From: Nesterenkonia alkaliphila
GTDB lineage: Bacteria; Actinomycetota; Actinomycetes; Actinomycetales; Micrococcaceae
Reading direction: 5' to 3'
Length of the DNA stretch: 49,983 bases
Assembly: GCF_009758175.1 (NCBI RefSeq)
Contig: NZ_WRPM01000024.1
Coordinates: forward strand, 1-49,983
In this document: positions 33,945 to 43,234 of the stretch, one piece after another
How the letters are laid out: every line of letters begins with the position of its first letter
Numbering within the stretch: the first letter of the stretch is position 1
Position numbers and translations under genes: made by a program
Notes under the pieces: generated by a model
Seen by the model: the letters and a program-made list of their open reading frames with translations, nothing else
What the model was told of the DNA's origin: nothing
The model's database searches: none

Positions 33945-35039
33945 ATGAGCGCTGCCACCGTCGTCCTCGCCGGCGGAGGGACAGCCGGACACATCTCTCC
34001 GCTGCTGGCCATCGCCTCCGCCGTGCACCGTCTGGACCCTCAGGCAGCGCAGTCGGTGATCGGCACCGCTTCCGGTCTGGAGACCCGCCTGGTCCCCGAG
34101 GCCGGCTACCCGCTGGACCTCATCGACAAAGTTCCCTTCCCGCGCCGGCCCACCCCCGATGTGCTGAGCTTCCCCTCCCGGTTCAACCAGGCCACCCGGG
34201 AGGCCCAGGCGATCCTGCAGCGCAGGGGAGCAGACGTCGTCGTCGGGGTGGGCGGCTATGTGTGCCCCCCGGTGTACCGGGCGGCCAAGAAGCTGGGCAT
34301 CCCGGTGGTGCTTCACGAGGCCAATGCTCGCCCCGGGCTGGCCAACCGGCTGGGCGCCCGCTCGGCGGCATTCGTCGGCACCGCTTTTGAAGGGACCCCG
34401 CTGAAGGGCGCCGAATGGGTGGGGATGCCGATGTCGCAGCAGATCTCCCAGCTGGACCGGGCCGGGCAGCGCGCCGCAGCCCGCGAGCAGCTGGGACTGG
34501 ACCCAGAAACCCCCACCCTGGTGATCACCGGCGGCTCATCCGGGGCGCTGAACCTGAATCAGGCCGTGGCCTCAGCCCTGAAGGACCTGCTGAGCACCGG
34601 GGCCCAGGTGCTGCACCTGACCGGCCGGGACAAAGAGGTCTACGACGCCACCGGGAAGCTGCTGGCTGCCCCCGGGTACCACCAGCGGGAGTACCTCGAC
34701 GGTATGCACCTGGCCTATGCGGCAGCCGATCTGCTGATCGCCCGGGCCGGTGCCGCCACAGTGTGTGAGGTCGCCGCAGTGGGCCTGCCGGCGGTGTTTG
34801 TGCCGCTGCCCATCGGCAATGGGGAGCAGGAGCTCAACGCGCGCGGACTGGTGGATGCCGGCGGTGCGCTGCTGGTCAAGGACGAGCACTTCACCCGGGA
34901 GTGGATCAGCCGCAATGTGCTGCCGCTGCTGAAGGACCCGCGGCTGCTGGCCACTATGGAGAAGCACTCCGCCGAGCGCGGCATCTCCGATGCCGATGAG
35001 CGGATGGCCCGCGCCGCCCTGGAGGCCGCCGCCCGATGA
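33945..35039 (+). CDS. murG: Lipid II synthase MurG
   Basis: A 364-residue GT28 glycosyltransferase that adds GlcNAc to lipid I at the inner membrane face. The N-terminal G-loop is [16 protein letters not shown], the second is [14 protein letters not shown], and the C-terminal domain has [11 protein letters not shown]. The donor-binding region includes [32 protein letters not shown] lies upstream of ATG 33945; a longer frame extending back into ftsW is not real. The stop overlaps murC as ATGA. Confidence 0.95.
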   Translation: MSAATVVLAGGGTAGHISPLLAIASAVHRLDPQAAQSVIGTASGLETRLVPEAGYPLDLIDKVPFPRRPTPDVLSFPSRFNQATREAQAILQRRGADVVVGVGGYVCPPVYRAAKKLGIPVVLHEANARPGLANRLGARSAAFVGTAFEGTPLKGAEWVGMPMSQQISQLDRAGQRAAAREQLGLDPETPTLVITGGSSGALNLNQAVASALKDLLSTGAQVLHLTGRDKEVYDATGKLLAAPGYHQREYLDGMHLAYAAADLLIARAGAATVCEVAAVGLPAVFVPLPIGNGEQELNARGLVDAGGALLVKDEHFTREWISRNVLPLLKDPRLLATMEKHSAERGISDADERMARAALEAAAR

Positions 35040-36457
35040 GTACCGGTTCGACGCTAGGACCTACGCCGGCAGGGCTGGCCCAGCTGGGCCGGGTGCACTT
35101 CCTGGGGCTGGCCGGAGTCGGCGTCTCCGCAGTGGCCCGGCTGATGCTGGCCGCCGGGGTGCCGATCTCCGGCACCGACGCCAAGGAGCTGCCGGTCCTC
35201 GATGAGTTCCGCGCCGCCGGCGTCCCGGTGCGGGTGGGCTACAGTGCCGAGAACATCGCCTCGGTGGAGGCTGAGACCGGCCAGCGCATCAGTACTGTGA
35301 TCGCCTCCTCTGTGGCCACCGCCGGGAACCCGGAGTACGACGCCGCCGCAGCAGCAGGTGCCCGCCTGCTGCACCGCTCGGAAGGCCTGGCCGCCTGTAT
35401 GGCCTCCCGCCGGGCGATCGCTGTGGCAGGCACCCACGGTAAGACCACCACCAGTTCGATGACCGCAGTGATGTTCAGCGAACTGGGCCTGGACCCCAGC
35501 TTCGCCATCGGCGCCACGGTGGCCGGCCTGGGCTCCAACGCCAAGCTCGGCACCGGGGAGTGGTTCGTGGCCGAGGCCGATGAGTCCGATGGTTCCCTGC
35601 TGAACTACACCCCAGAGGTAGCGGTGGTGACCAATGTGGAGCCCGACCACCTGGACCACTACGGCACAGCTGAGGCCGTGGAGCGGGTCTTCGAGGAGTT
35701 CACAGAGCGGATCACCTCCGGCGGGGCACTGGTGCTCTGCCTGGATGATGCCGGTGCCGCCGCCCTGCTGGACCGGGTCCGCGACCAGCTGACTCACCGC
35801 CGGATACGGATCCTCACCTACGGCACGCACCCTGAGGCCAGCCTGCGGCTGCGCGACATCAGCACCTCCGGGGCCGGGCAGTCGGCCATCCTGAGCCTGC
35901 CCGGCGAGCAGGCTACGCTGGCGCTGCCTGTGCCTGGGCTGCACAATGCGCTCAACGCCGCCGCAGCGGTGGCCGCCGGCATCGCTGCCGGACTCCGCTT
36001 GGGTGATTGCACTGCCGCGGTTGGTCAGTTCACCGGCTCCTCCCGCCGGTTCGAGCTGCGCGGCGAGGCCGCCGGGGTGCTGGTCTATGACGACTACGCC
36101 CACCACCCCACTGAGGTGGCCGCAGTGCTGGCCGCCGCCCGCAGTGCGGCACCAGGGAAGGTCCATGCCGTCTTCCAGCCCCATCTGTTCAGCCGCACCC
36201 GGGACTTCGCCGCAGAGTTCGGCCGCCAGCTGAGTGCTGCCGATACCGTGACCGTCCTGGAGATCTACCCCGCCCGGGAGCAGCCCATCGCCGGGGTCAG
36301 CGCCGAGCTGCTGGGGCATCCGGTGCTTCAGCCCCAGGAGGCCGCGGCGGCGGTGGCCGCTGCCGCCGAGCCCGGGGATATGGTGCTGACCATAGGGGCC
36401 GGGGACATCACCCACCTGGGGCCGCAGATCTTGGCGGCCCTGCAGGAGCGGCAGTGA
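35036..36457 (+). CDS. murC: UDP-MurNAc:L-alanine ligase MurC
   Basis: A 473-residue Mur ligase that starts the stem peptide by adding L-alanine. The N-terminal nucleotide fold has [16 protein letters not shown], the P-loop [11 protein letters not shown] is near 129-139, [15 protein letters not shown] and [11 protein letters not shown] follow, and the C-terminal domain has [14 protein letters not shown] and [12 protein letters not shown]. Canonical MurC reads GxGMSG near the start; here it is GVGVSA. The start overlaps murG and the stop overlaps ftsQ, both by 4 nt. Confidence 0.95.
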   Translation: MSTGSTLGPTPAGLAQLGRVHFLGLAGVGVSAVARLMLAAGVPISGTDAKELPVLDEFRAAGVPVRVGYSAENIASVEAETGQRISTVIASSVATAGNPEYDAAAAAGARLLHRSEGLAACMASRRAIAVAGTHGKTTTSSMTAVMFSELGLDPSFAIGATVAGLGSNAKLGTGEWFVAEADESDGSLLNYTPEVAVVTNVEPDHLDHYGTAEAVERVFEEFTERITSGGALVLCLDDAGAAALLDRVRDQLTHRRIRILTYGTHPEASLRLRDISTSGAGQSAILSLPGEQATLALPVPGLHNALNAAAAVAAGIAAGLRLGDCTAAVGQFTGSSRRFELRGEAAGVLVYDDYAHHPTEVAAVLAAARSAAPGKVHAVFQPHLFSRTRDFAAEFGRQLSAADTVTVLEIYPAREQPIAGVSAELLGHPVLQPQEAAAAVAAAAEPGDMVLTIGAGDITHLGPQILAALQERQ

Positions 36458-37218
36458 GCGAACCGGGCAGATCAGCCGCCCTGGAATTTCCGGAGCCGGA
36501 GGCAGTCGCCGCGCGCCGGCGGCGTCGTTATTCCCTGTTGGGCCTGGCCGGGGTCTTCGCCCTGCTGTTGGGACTGGTGGCGGTGGTCTACTTCTCCCCG
36601 CTATTGGTGCTGCGCAGCATCGAGATTGAGGGCAATGAGCTGGTCACCGACCAGCGCGCTGATCAGCTGCTCTCCGATCTCTACGGCCAGCCGGTGGCCC
36701 AGGTGGGCACCGGGGCAGTGCGGGAGCGCCTCGCCGCGGAGAACGCAGTGGCCGAGGTGCAGACCCGGATCGAACTGCCCGCCACCCTGCATGTGGAGCT
36801 GGTGGAGCATCCGCCGGTGGCCGAGGTCCACCGCGATGGGGATGTGCTGCTGTACTCCGAGCACGGGGAGGTCATCCGCACCTTCAGCGGGCCCGAGCAG
36901 CTGGAGGCGGAGGACTACGCCACCCCGCAGATCTCCTCCGAGGCGGCCCTGGAGGATGAGGCGGTCTTCGGCACCATCGTCTCAGTGCTGGGCCAGCTGC
37001 CACCGGAGGCCCGCGCCCAGATGGACGCAGCCACCGCGGACTCCATCGACTCAGTGCAGCTGCAGCTGGCCGATGGGCGCGCCGTGGTCTGGGGTTCGGA
37101 TGAGCGCGGCCATGAGAAGGCTGCAGTGCTGCAATCCATCCTCAGCTCACAGGAGGAGGAGTTCCTGGAAGCGGAGGTCATCGATATCTCCACCCCCACC
37201 GCCCCGGTGATCCGCTGA
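36454..37218 (+). CDS. ftsQ: Divisome protein FtsQ
   Basis: A 254-residue bitopic protein. A basic cytoplasmic N-terminus (RRRRRYS) is followed by one membrane span (about residues 29-50) and a POTRA domain (SIEIEGNELVTDQRADQLLSDL, parts SIEIEGNELV and ADQLLSD). The FtsQ/DivIB domain contains LPATLHVELVEHPPVAEV. FtsQ bridges FtsL and DivIC at the septum. It is the last gene of the overlapping chain; a 383-bp leader separates it from ftsZ. Confidence 0.92.
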   Translation: MSEPGRSAALEFPEPEAVAARRRRRYSLLGLAGVFALLLGLVAVVYFSPLLVLRSIEIEGNELVTDQRADQLLSDLYGQPVAQVGTGAVRERLAAENAVAEVQTRIELPATLHVELVEHPPVAEVHRDGDVLLYSEHGEVIRTFSGPEQLEAEDYATPQISSEAALEDEAVFGTIVSVLGQLPPEARAQMDAATADSIDSVQLQLADGRAVVWGSDERGHEKAAVLQSILSSQEEEFLEAEVIDISTPTAPVIR

Positions 37219-37601
37219 GCTGAGCCAGACGTGTCTGATGAGCAGGGGCGCGTCTGATGAGCCGGCGCCACGGCTGCAGGTATGGTGGTCGCAACAACTG
37301 AAAACACAGCAGAATAGGCGCCGACCTCCCCGCTGCTCAGGTTCAAGCTCAACTTGAACCTTGCTGGTGGTGGCGGCGGAGCTGAAGAATGACTGATTGT
37401 CACGAAGACTCCCAGCCGGCGGGCATATGCCGCGACGGGGTCCACCGTGGATGAGCTGCCCGAGGCACCCGCGAACTGTCTCGGTCGGCATCGGACCCAC
37501 GGTGAGACGGGTGAAGACAGTGAGGAGTCGTTCTCGGCTTCGCCCGCCGGCGGGGGTCTTCGTGCACTTATGACTTTTCGAGAGCTAAGGGACTAACTCA
37601 C
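37219..37601. promoter_or_regulatory. ftsQ-ftsZ intergenic leader with a strong palindrome
   Basis: No gene is visible in these 383 bp. GTCTGATGAGC is directly repeated at 37233-37243 and 37252-37262. A perfect 9-bp inverted repeat AGGTTCAAG / CTTGAACCT with a 5-nt spacer sits at 37339-37361, without a T tract, so it is more likely a protein site or leader structure than a terminator. A second palindrome, CCCGCCGGCGGG, is at 37543-37554. The length suggests ftsZ has its own promoter or promoters here and a structured 5' leader. AAGGGA at 37586-37591 is the ribosome site. Confidence 0.6.
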
Positions 37602-38795
37602 GTGGCAACACCGAACAACTACCTGGCCGTGATCAAGGTCGTCGGCATCGGCGGCGGCGGCGTCAACGCCGTCAACCGGATGATCGAGGTGGGCCTGCGC
37701 GGCGTGGAGTTCATCGCCATCAACACCGATGCCCAGGCCCTGCTGATGTCCGATGCAGATGTCAAGCTCGATGTGGGCCGTGAGCTGACCCGGGGCCTCG
37801 GCGCCGGCGCCAACCCCGAGGTGGGGCGGCAGGCCGCCGAGGACCACACCGAGGAGATCGAGGAGGTCCTGCGCGGAGCTGACATGGTGTTCGTCACCGC
37901 CGGCGAGGGCGGCGGCACCGGCACCGGCGGAGCGCCCGTGGTGGCCCGGATCGCCCGCTCCCTGGGCGCGCTGACCATCGGTGTGGTCACCCGTCCCTTC
38001 ACCTTTGAGGGCCGCCGCCGCGCCACCTCCGCTGAAACCGGCATCGAGGCGCTGCGCGATGAGGTGGACACCCTCATCGTGATCCCCAACGACCGGCTGC
38101 TCTCCATCTCAGACAAGAACGTCTCGGTGCTGGACGCCTTCCGCTCGGCTGACCAGGTGCTGCTCTCCGGTGTGCAGGGCATCACCGATCTGATCACCAC
38201 CCCGGGCCTGATCAACCTGGACTTCGCCGATGTGAAGTCGGTGATGCAGGGTGCCGGCTCGGCGCTGATGGGCATCGGCTCGGCCAACGGCGAGGACCGG
38301 GCGGTCAAGGCCGCCGAACTCGCCATCGCCTCCCCGCTGCTGGAGGCCAGCATCGACGGCGCCCACGGGGTGCTGCTCTCCATCCAGGGCGGTTCTGATC
38401 TGGGCCTGTTCGAGATCAACGAGGCGGCCCGCCTGGTCCAGGAGGTCGCCCACCCGGAGGCCAACATCATCTTCGGCGCCGTGATCGACGACGCCCTGGG
38501 CGATGAGGCCCGGGTCACCGTGATCGCCGCAGGCTTCGACCAGGCCGATGTCACCTCCAAGCCCGCGGCCCCGGCTGCACCCGCCCAGCCCCAGCGCCCG
38601 GTGGCACCGGTGGCCGGAGCAACTGCCGCCGGTGCTGCCGCAGCCTCGGCCGGCTCCCAGGACACGGCACCCCAGCAGCGGATGTCACCGGCCTCTGCAC
38701 CGGAGTCCACTGAGGAGGAGCTGCCGGAAATCGTGGAGTCCGACTACACCGGCAAGAACGACGACGACCTCGATGTCCCCGACTTCCTGAAGTAA
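37602..38795 (+). CDS. ftsZ: Cell division tubulin FtsZ
   Basis: A 397-residue GTPase that forms the Z ring. Nucleotide-binding motifs are [38 protein letters not shown] (tubulin signature, about 101-116) and the T7 loop with [12 protein letters not shown] Pro/Ala-rich linker (about 320-375) leads to the conserved C-terminal tail [11 protein letters not shown], which docks SepF and FtsW. GTG 37602 is used. It is separated from the upstream chain by a long leader and followed by pgeF after 184 bp. Confidence 0.97.
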   Translation: MATPNNYLAVIKVVGIGGGGVNAVNRMIEVGLRGVEFIAINTDAQALLMSDADVKLDVGRELTRGLGAGANPEVGRQAAEDHTEEIEEVLRGADMVFVTAGEGGGTGTGGAPVVARIARSLGALTIGVVTRPFTFEGRRRATSAETGIEALRDEVDTLIVIPNDRLLSISDKNVSVLDAFRSADQVLLSGVQGITDLITTPGLINLDFADVKSVMQGAGSALMGIGSANGEDRAVKAAELAIASPLLEASIDGAHGVLLSIQGGSDLGLFEINEAARLVQEVAHPEANIIFGAVIDDALGDEARVTVIAAGFDQADVTSKPAAPAAPAQPQRPVAPVAGATAAGAAAASAGSQDTAPQQRMSPASAPESTEEELPEIVESDYTGKNDDDLDVPDFLK

Positions 38796-38811
38796 GCCCA
38801 CTGCTACCCCT

Positions 38812-38839
38812 GCCCCAGCTCCGCCCTCTTGGGTGGGGC
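38812..38839 (+). terminator. Hairpin after ftsZ
   Basis: GCCCCA (38812-38817) pairs with TGGGGC (38834-38839), and an inner GCCC/GGG pair extends the stem. No T tract follows, so it may attenuate or stabilise the ftsZ mRNA 3' end rather than terminate fully. Confidence 0.35.
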
Positions 38840-38979
38840 CCATCCTTGCAGGAGGGTCGGAGATACTGGCGGTCCACTAGCGCGTGTGACTCTAAAGTCC
38901 CAGGGTTTGTTGCAGAATCAGCCCGGACAGCGCCGAGAATGCAACAAGGGCTGGGTGTTCGGCGAAGAAGGGAAGGTCC

Positions 38980-39693
38980 GTGGCTTGGTGGTGGGAGACT
39001 GAGCATGCTGGGTTCCGCCTGGGGTTCACCTCCCGGGCCCAGGGCAATCTGGCGCTTCACGTGGGTGAAGGTAACGACGCCGCGGCCAACCGGGCGCGCC
39101 TGGCGGCCCGCCTCGGCCTGGCAACCGGCCAGCTGCGGTTCCTGAACCAGGTGCACTCCGCCGAGGTGGTGGACGCCTCCGAGGCCGACCCCGTCACCGT
39201 GCACACCGGTGATGCCTGGATCTCACCGGATGGCTCGCACCCGCTGGCGATCATGGTGGCCGACTGCCTGCCGGTGCTCTTGACCGCCCAGCGTGCAGAC
39301 GGCACTCCGCTGACAGCGGCCGCACATGCCGGCCGGCCCGGGCTGATCGCCGGAATCCTGGAGAATACGGTCGCCCAGCTGCGCAGGTACTCCGCGGTAG
39401 AGATCACCGCCTGGATCGGGCCCGGGGCCTGCGGGGACTGCTACGAGGTGCCCCAGAAGATGCATGATGAGCTCACCGGGGACCGGCCGGCACTGTCGTC
39501 CACCACCCGCTGGGGCACCCCAGCCCTGGACCTGCGTGCCCAGGCGGCAGTGGTGCTGCAGGCCGCCGGCGTAGCCGTGGTTGATGTTCCCGGCTGCACC
39601 ATCGAGGCCCCGCAGCTGTTCTCGCACCGGCGCAGCCAGCGCACCGGAGAGCCCGAAGGCCGGCTCGCCGGGATCATCACCCCAGTAGGGTAG
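38980..39693 (+). CDS. pgeF: PgeF/YfiH-family (laccase-domain) purine nucleoside/peptidoglycan editing protein
   Basis: A 237-residue protein of the multicopper polyphenol oxidase-like YfiH family. Members are linked to removal of mis-incorporated serine in MurNAc-peptides and to purine nucleoside phosphorolysis or deamination. Metal-ligand motifs are NQVHSAEVV, MVADCLPVLL and AAHAGRPGL; the last usually reads HAGWRG, so Trp-Arg is replaced by Arg-Pro. The C-terminal CGDCYEVP block is normal. GTG 38980 follows AGAAGGGAAGG. It directly precedes yggS, as in most actinobacterial dcw clusters. Confidence 0.9.
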   Translation: MAWWWETEHAGFRLGFTSRAQGNLALHVGEGNDAAANRARLAARLGLATGQLRFLNQVHSAEVVDASEADPVTVHTGDAWISPDGSHPLAIMVADCLPVLLTAQRADGTPLTAAAHAGRPGLIAGILENTVAQLRRYSAVEITAWIGPGACGDCYEVPQKMHDELTGDRPALSSTTRWGTPALDLRAQAAVVLQAAGVAVVDVPGCTIEAPQLFSHRRSQRTGEPEGRLAGIITPVG

Positions 39694-39698
39694 AGCTG

Positions 39699-40460
39699 AT
39701 GGATTATGTGACTGCCTTCCGCTCCGCTGCGGAGAACACCGAGGACCCCCGCACCCGCCAGCTGGCGCTGAACCTGGCTGCGGTGCACCAGCGCATCGAC
39801 GCCGCGGTCGAAGCATCCGGCAGGCAGGACCGGCCCGAGCTGATCGTGGTCACCAAGTACTTCCCCGCAGAGGACGTGCAGCGGCTGCACCAGCTCGGCG
39901 TCCGTGAGATCGGCGAGAACAAAGACCAGGAGGCCGCCGCCAAAGCCGCCGCCACCGGCAGCCTGACCCAGCTGCGCTGGCACTTCATCGGCCAGCTGCA
40001 GACCAATAAGGCCAAATCCGTGGCCCGCTACGCCCACTCGGTGCACTCAGCCGATAGGGCCAAGCTGATCCGGGCCCTGGGTGCCGCCACTGACCGCGCT
40101 GTGGAAGAGGGGCACCGGGATTCGCCGCTGGAGGTGCTGATCCAGGTGGACCTGCGTGACCCGCTGCCCGATGACGGCCGGGGCGGGGCAGATCCGGCGC
40201 AGATCCCCCAGCTCGCCGAGGCCATCGCCGGCACCGAGCATCTGCAGCTGGCCGGGCTGATGGCCGTGGCCCCCTTGGGGGAGGAGCCTGCCCCGGCCTT
40301 CGCCAGGCTCCAAGAGCTGTCGGCAGAACTATCAGCAGCACATCCGCAGGCCACCGCGATCTCTGCGGGTATGAGTCAGGACCTGGAACCGGCTGTGCAA
40401 TATGGTGCGACACGCCTACGGATCGGGCGCGATGTCCTCGGTGAGCGGCCCCAGCACTAG
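39699..40460 (+). CDS. yggS: YggS/PLPBP pyridoxal-phosphate homeostasis protein
   Basis: A 253-residue single-domain TIM-barrel PLP-binding protein without a partner catalytic domain. The cofactor lysine is in LIVVTKYFPAEDV. GENKDQEA, WHFIGQLQTNKAK and VHSADR are conserved. The C-terminal phosphate-binding SAGMSQDLEPAVQYGATRLRIG (parts SAGMSQDLEPAV and LRIG) is intact. It buffers PLP and affects amino-acid supply. It lies five bases after pgeF and 49 bp before sepF. Confidence 0.94.
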   Translation: MDYVTAFRSAAENTEDPRTRQLALNLAAVHQRIDAAVEASGRQDRPELIVVTKYFPAEDVQRLHQLGVREIGENKDQEAAAKAAATGSLTQLRWHFIGQLQTNKAKSVARYAHSVHSADRAKLIRALGAATDRAVEEGHRDSPLEVLIQVDLRDPLPDDGRGGADPAQIPQLAEAIAGTEHLQLAGLMAVAPLGEEPAPAFARLQELSAELSAAHPQATAISAGMSQDLEPAVQYGATRLRIGRDVLGERPQH

Positions 40461-40509
40461 TAATGTCTCAATTGCGACACAACCGTAACCTTCCCCAGGA
40501 GCTTGAACC

Positions 40510-41142
40510 ATGGCCGGTGCATTCAAGAAAACGATGATCTACCTCGGCTTGGCCGACGGTGACGACTACCACGAGGACAGCTTCGGCAGTGATGAGAACC
40601 GCTCATCCCGCCACGCATCCACCGGCGGTGCCGCAACAGCCACTGCCACCCAGACCCGCCCGGCTGCAGCCCCCGCCCAGCCCACCGGGGCCGTGGTGAG
40701 CCTGGCCGACCACGCCGCCGCCACCGCTGCCCCGGAGCGCAACGAGGATCCGGCCGGCTCCTACAACAGCACAAACCTTGCGGTGGACCCGGACTACCGG
40801 GCACCGGTGACCCCCATCAAGCGTGCCCCCTCCTCCCGGGATGAAAGCTCAGAAATGCGAAAGATCACCACAGTCCACCCCCGTTCCTACAACGACGCCA
40901 AGATCATCGGCGAGTCCTTCCGTGAGGACATCCCGGTCATCATGAACGTCACTGAGATGGGCGAGGCCGAGGCCAAGCGGCTGGTGGACTTCGCTGCCGG
41001 GCTGGTGTTCGGCCTGGGCGGCTCCATCGAGCGGGTCACCAATAAGGTCTTCCTGCTCACCCCCAAGAACGTTGAGGTGCTCGCCGAGGAGAAGCCTGCC
41101 GCTGAGCCCGAGGCCAGCGCCAAGTTCTTCAACCAGAGCTGA
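40510..41142 (+). CDS. sepF: SepF, membrane tether of FtsZ
   Basis: A 210-residue protein. The N-terminal amphipathic helix [14 protein letters not shown] is the membrane anchor. A Ser/Ala/Pro-rich linker (residues 25-115) follows, then the SepF core domain with [26 protein letters not shown] (parts [12 protein letters not shown] and DIPVIMN), [22 protein letters not shown] and [11 protein letters not shown]. SepF replaces FtsA and ZipA in actinobacteria. CAGGAG lies upstream of the ATG. Its FtsZ partner is encoded 1.7 kb upstream. Confidence 0.94.
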   Translation: MAGAFKKTMIYLGLADGDDYHEDSFGSDENRSSRHASTGGAATATATQTRPAAAPAQPTGAVVSLADHAAATAAPERNEDPAGSYNSTNLAVDPDYRAPVTPIKRAPSSRDESSEMRKITTVHPRSYNDAKIIGESFREDIPVIMNVTEMGEAEAKRLVDFAAGLVFGLGGSIERVTNKVFLLTPKNVEVLAEEKPAAEPEASAKFFNQS

Positions 41143-41171
41143 GAGGCCTACAACAGGTAGGCTAACTGTCC

Positions 41172-41462
41172 GTGGACCTCATCACCGCACCGCTCTATAT
41201 TGTCCTGACCGTCTACCAGTACGCCCTGGTGACCAGGATCATCTTCAACATTACCGAGTCCTACGCGCGCGATTGGCGGCCCCGGGGCATTGTGCTGGTG
41301 GTGGCCATCGCCACCTACAGCATCACCGATCCGCCGCTGCGCTGGCTGAACCGGAAGATCCCGCCGCTGAACCTGGGTGGCATCGCCCTGGACCTGGGGT
41401 TCATCATCGTGTTCTTCGCCGTGGCGATTGCCAAGGGGCTGTTGACCGGCACAGCGGTCTGA
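41172..41462 (+). CDS. YggT-family membrane protein
   Basis: A 96-residue protein with two to three hydrophobic segments (LITAPLYIVLTVYQYALVTRI, IVLVVAIATYSI and LDLGFIIVFFAVAIAKGLL). It has the conserved motif ITDPPLRWLNRKIPPLNLGGIALDL (parts TDPPLRWLNRKIPP and LNLGGIALD), in which the proline-rich amphipathic part defines the family. Function is unknown but linked to septum and envelope because of its place between sepF and divIVA. The GTG start lacks a clear ribosome site; a -10-like TAGGCT lies nine bases upstream. Confidence 0.9.
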   Translation: MDLITAPLYIVLTVYQYALVTRIIFNITESYARDWRPRGIVLVVAIATYSITDPPLRWLNRKIPPLNLGGIALDLGFIIVFFAVAIAKGLLTGTAV

Positions 41463-41506
41463 GGGCGGCGTCGTGGTCTTGGAACCACTGTGCCGTAATG
41501 AAGCCT

Positions 41507-41524
41507 GACTTGAAGGTTCAGGTC
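41507..41524. promoter_or_regulatory. Dyad-symmetric site upstream of divIVA
   Basis: GAC-TGAA and TTCA-GTC are arranged as an 18-bp near-perfect dyad about 85 bp before the divIVA start. Its core resembles the TTCAAG/CTTGAA palindrome upstream of ftsZ, so both genes may share a regulator. A -10-like TATTCT lies downstream. Confidence 0.35.
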
Positions 41525-41609
41525 GAGCCGGGCCAAACTTGCTGGGTATTCTGTCCGCCGAGACACTGTTCAGCCCTAAACCGGCATTGACGATGAGGTG
41601 ACGCTTCCC

Positions 41610-42596
41610 ATGGCTCTGACGCCTGACGATCTCCTGAACAAGGAGTTCCCGGAGACCAAGTTCCGCCCCGGATACGATAAGGACGAGGTCGATGACTTCC
41701 TCGACGAGGTCGTGGTCGAATGGCGCCGCCTGATCCAGGAGAACGAGCAGCTGCGCTCCGAGGTCGCCACCCTGCAGGATCAGCTGGAGGGCACCGACTA
41801 CGTAGAGCCGGACGAGCTCAATGACGCCGGGCTCTCCGGCTATGCAGGCACCGCCTCCGAGGTCACCGACACCTTCCAGGCGATCCAGGACGACGACGCC
41901 GCCCAGGGTGAGCAGCCCGCAGCTGAGCCAGAGGCTGAGGCACCTGCCGAGCAGCCCGCCGCGGAGCAGCAGCACCAGGGCGATCCCAATGTCACCGCCT
42001 ACCCCGAGTACGCGCTGGGCACCCGGCCCGCCCAGGAGCGCCCGGCAGCCGAGCCGGCCGCCGCAGCTTCCAGCGAGTCCCCCGCCGCCGAGGCCGCAGG
42101 TGTGCTGGCCATGGCCCAGAAGCTGCACGATCAGTACGTTGCCGAGGGTGAGCAGACCCGCGCGGCCTACATCACCGAGGGTGAGCAGACCCGCGCGGCC
42201 TACATCGCCGAGGGCGAGTCCAAGCGCGCTGAGCTCATCTCCGAGGGTGAGACCACTAAGGACCAGCTGATCAGCGAGGGCACCGAGAAGCGTGCTGAGC
42301 TGATCGCCGAGGGCGAGCAGACCCGCGCCGAGTACATCGCCGAGGGCGAGGCCAAGCGCACTGAGCTGATCACCGACGCCGAGACCCGCGCGGAGTCGAT
42401 GATCGAGGAGGCCGAGCTGACCTCCACCCGGACCCTCAACGCCCTGGAGCGCAAGAAGGGCGACCTGGAGTCCCGGGTCAGCGAGCTCACCGGATTCGAA
42501 CGCGACTACCGGGCCCGGCTGAAGGACTACATCGAGTCCCAGCTCAACGAGCTGAACTCCAAGGGCTCCATCGAGCGCGAAGCCGCCGGAGAGTAA
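41610..42596 (+). CDS. divIVA: DivIVA/Wag31 polar growth scaffold with extended hendecad coiled coil
   Basis: A 328-residue coiled-coil scaffold that marks poles and septa and directs tip growth in actinobacteria. The start MALTPDDLLNKEFPETKFRP is the membrane-binding domain; the GYDKDEVDDFLDEVV block follows, and the first coiled coil ends near residue 65. A low-complexity Glu/Ala/Pro/Gln linker (85-165) leads to an 11-residue repeat array (178-265) and a final coiled coil with LSSRVSELTGFERDYRARLKDYIESQL-type sequence (parts ELTGFERDYR and LKDYIESQL). ATG 41610 is chosen over GTG 41598 because family members start MALTP. GAGGTG lies upstream. Confidence 0.93.
   Translation: MALTPDDLLNKEFPETKFRPGYDKDEVDDFLDEVVVEWRRLIQENEQLRSEVATLQDQLEGTDYVEPDELNDAGLSGYAGTASEVTDTFQAIQDDDAAQGEQPAAEPEAEAPAEQPAAEQQHQGDPNVTAYPEYALGTRPAQERPAAEPAAAASSESPAAEAAGVLAMAQKLHDQYVAEGEQTRAAYITEGEQTRAAYIAEGESKRAELISEGETTKDQLISEGTEKRAELIAEGEQTRAEYIAEGEAKRTELITDAETRAESMIEEAELTSTRTLNALERKKGDLESRVSELTGFERDYRARLKDYIESQLNELNSKGSIEREAAGE
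42141..42404 (+). repeat. Eight tandem 33-bp units encoding 11-residue (hendecad) repeats in DivIVA
   Basis: Each unit encodes a variant of xEGExxRAxxI, for example AEGEQTRAAYI, TEGEQTRAAYI, AEGESKRAELI and AEGEAKRTELI; the last copy, TDAETRAESMI, is diverged. The first two units are nearly identical in DNA, pointing to recent duplication. Eleven-residue periodicity is typical of slightly right-handed coiled coils. Confidence 0.9.
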
Positions 42597-42631
42597 ACCC
42601 GGAGCATAAATTTGGCCGTAGACTAGAGGGG

Positions 42632-43234
42632 ATGTCAGAAGCCTCTCAAAAACCTAGCCGCAGAACCGCGATCCTCCTGGCTGGAGTGGTCGCGGTTTTT
42701 GCGTGGATGCTGGACCAGGGCACCAAGCTCTGGGTGGAACGGACCATGGAGATCGGCCAGCAGATCGATGCGCTGCCGCCGGTGCTCTATTGGCGCTACC
42801 ACCTCAACCCCGGTGCCGCCTTCTCCATGGGCACCGATCACACCTGGATCTTCACCATCATCCAGACCGTGGTGCTCTGCCTGGGGCTGTACTTCCTGCG
42901 CCGGCTCGGCGGCTCCTGGCTGTGGACCCTGGGCCTGGGCGGGCTGATCGGCGGTGTGGCCGGCAACCTCACCGACCGCTACTTCCGCTACCCCTCCCTG
43001 GTGGAGGGCAGCTTCCAGGACTTCGGCCAGGGCCATGTGGTGGACATGATCGCGGTGCCGAACTTCGCGATCTTCAATGTGGCTGACAGCTTCATCGTCT
43101 GCTCGATCATCGGGATCTGCGCCATGATGCTGTTCGGGCTCAATATCGACGGCACCCGGGAGAAGAAGGCCAAGGACGACGGCGCCGGGGACGGCAGCCC
43201 CGACCCCGCCGAGGCACCCACGGAGTCCCCATGA
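42632..43234 (+). CDS. lspA: Housekeeping lipoprotein signal peptidase II
   Basis: A 200-residue aspartic protease with four membrane spans that removes signal peptides from prolipoproteins. Canonical motifs are DQGTKLWVE, NPGAAFSMG, AGNLTDRYFR with the first catalytic Asp and IFNVADSFIV with the second. The charged C-terminal tail is low-complexity. A -10-like TAGACT (42619-42624) ends seven bases before the ATG, suggesting a leaderless transcript. The stop overlaps rluD as ATGA. It is distinct from the island LspA encoded at 12404. Confidence 0.95.
   Translation: MSEASQKPSRRTAILLAGVVAVFAWMLDQGTKLWVERTMEIGQQIDALPPVLYWRYHLNPGAAFSMGTDHTWIFTIIQTVVLCLGLYFLRRLGGSWLWTLGLGGLIGGVAGNLTDRYFRYPSLVEGSFQDFGQGHVVDMIAVPNFAIFNVADSFIVCSIIGICAMMLFGLNIDGTREKKAKDDGAGDGSPDPAEAPTESP

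Noticed and set aside
37339-37361. Rho-independent terminator after ftsQ
   Set aside because: The stem is perfect, but no T tract follows and it sits 120 bp past ftsQ, so a regulatory palindrome is more likely.
42141-42404. CRISPR array or minisatellite outside genes
   Set aside because: The 33-bp repeats are contiguous, without spacers, and stay in frame within divIVA; they encode hendecad repeats.
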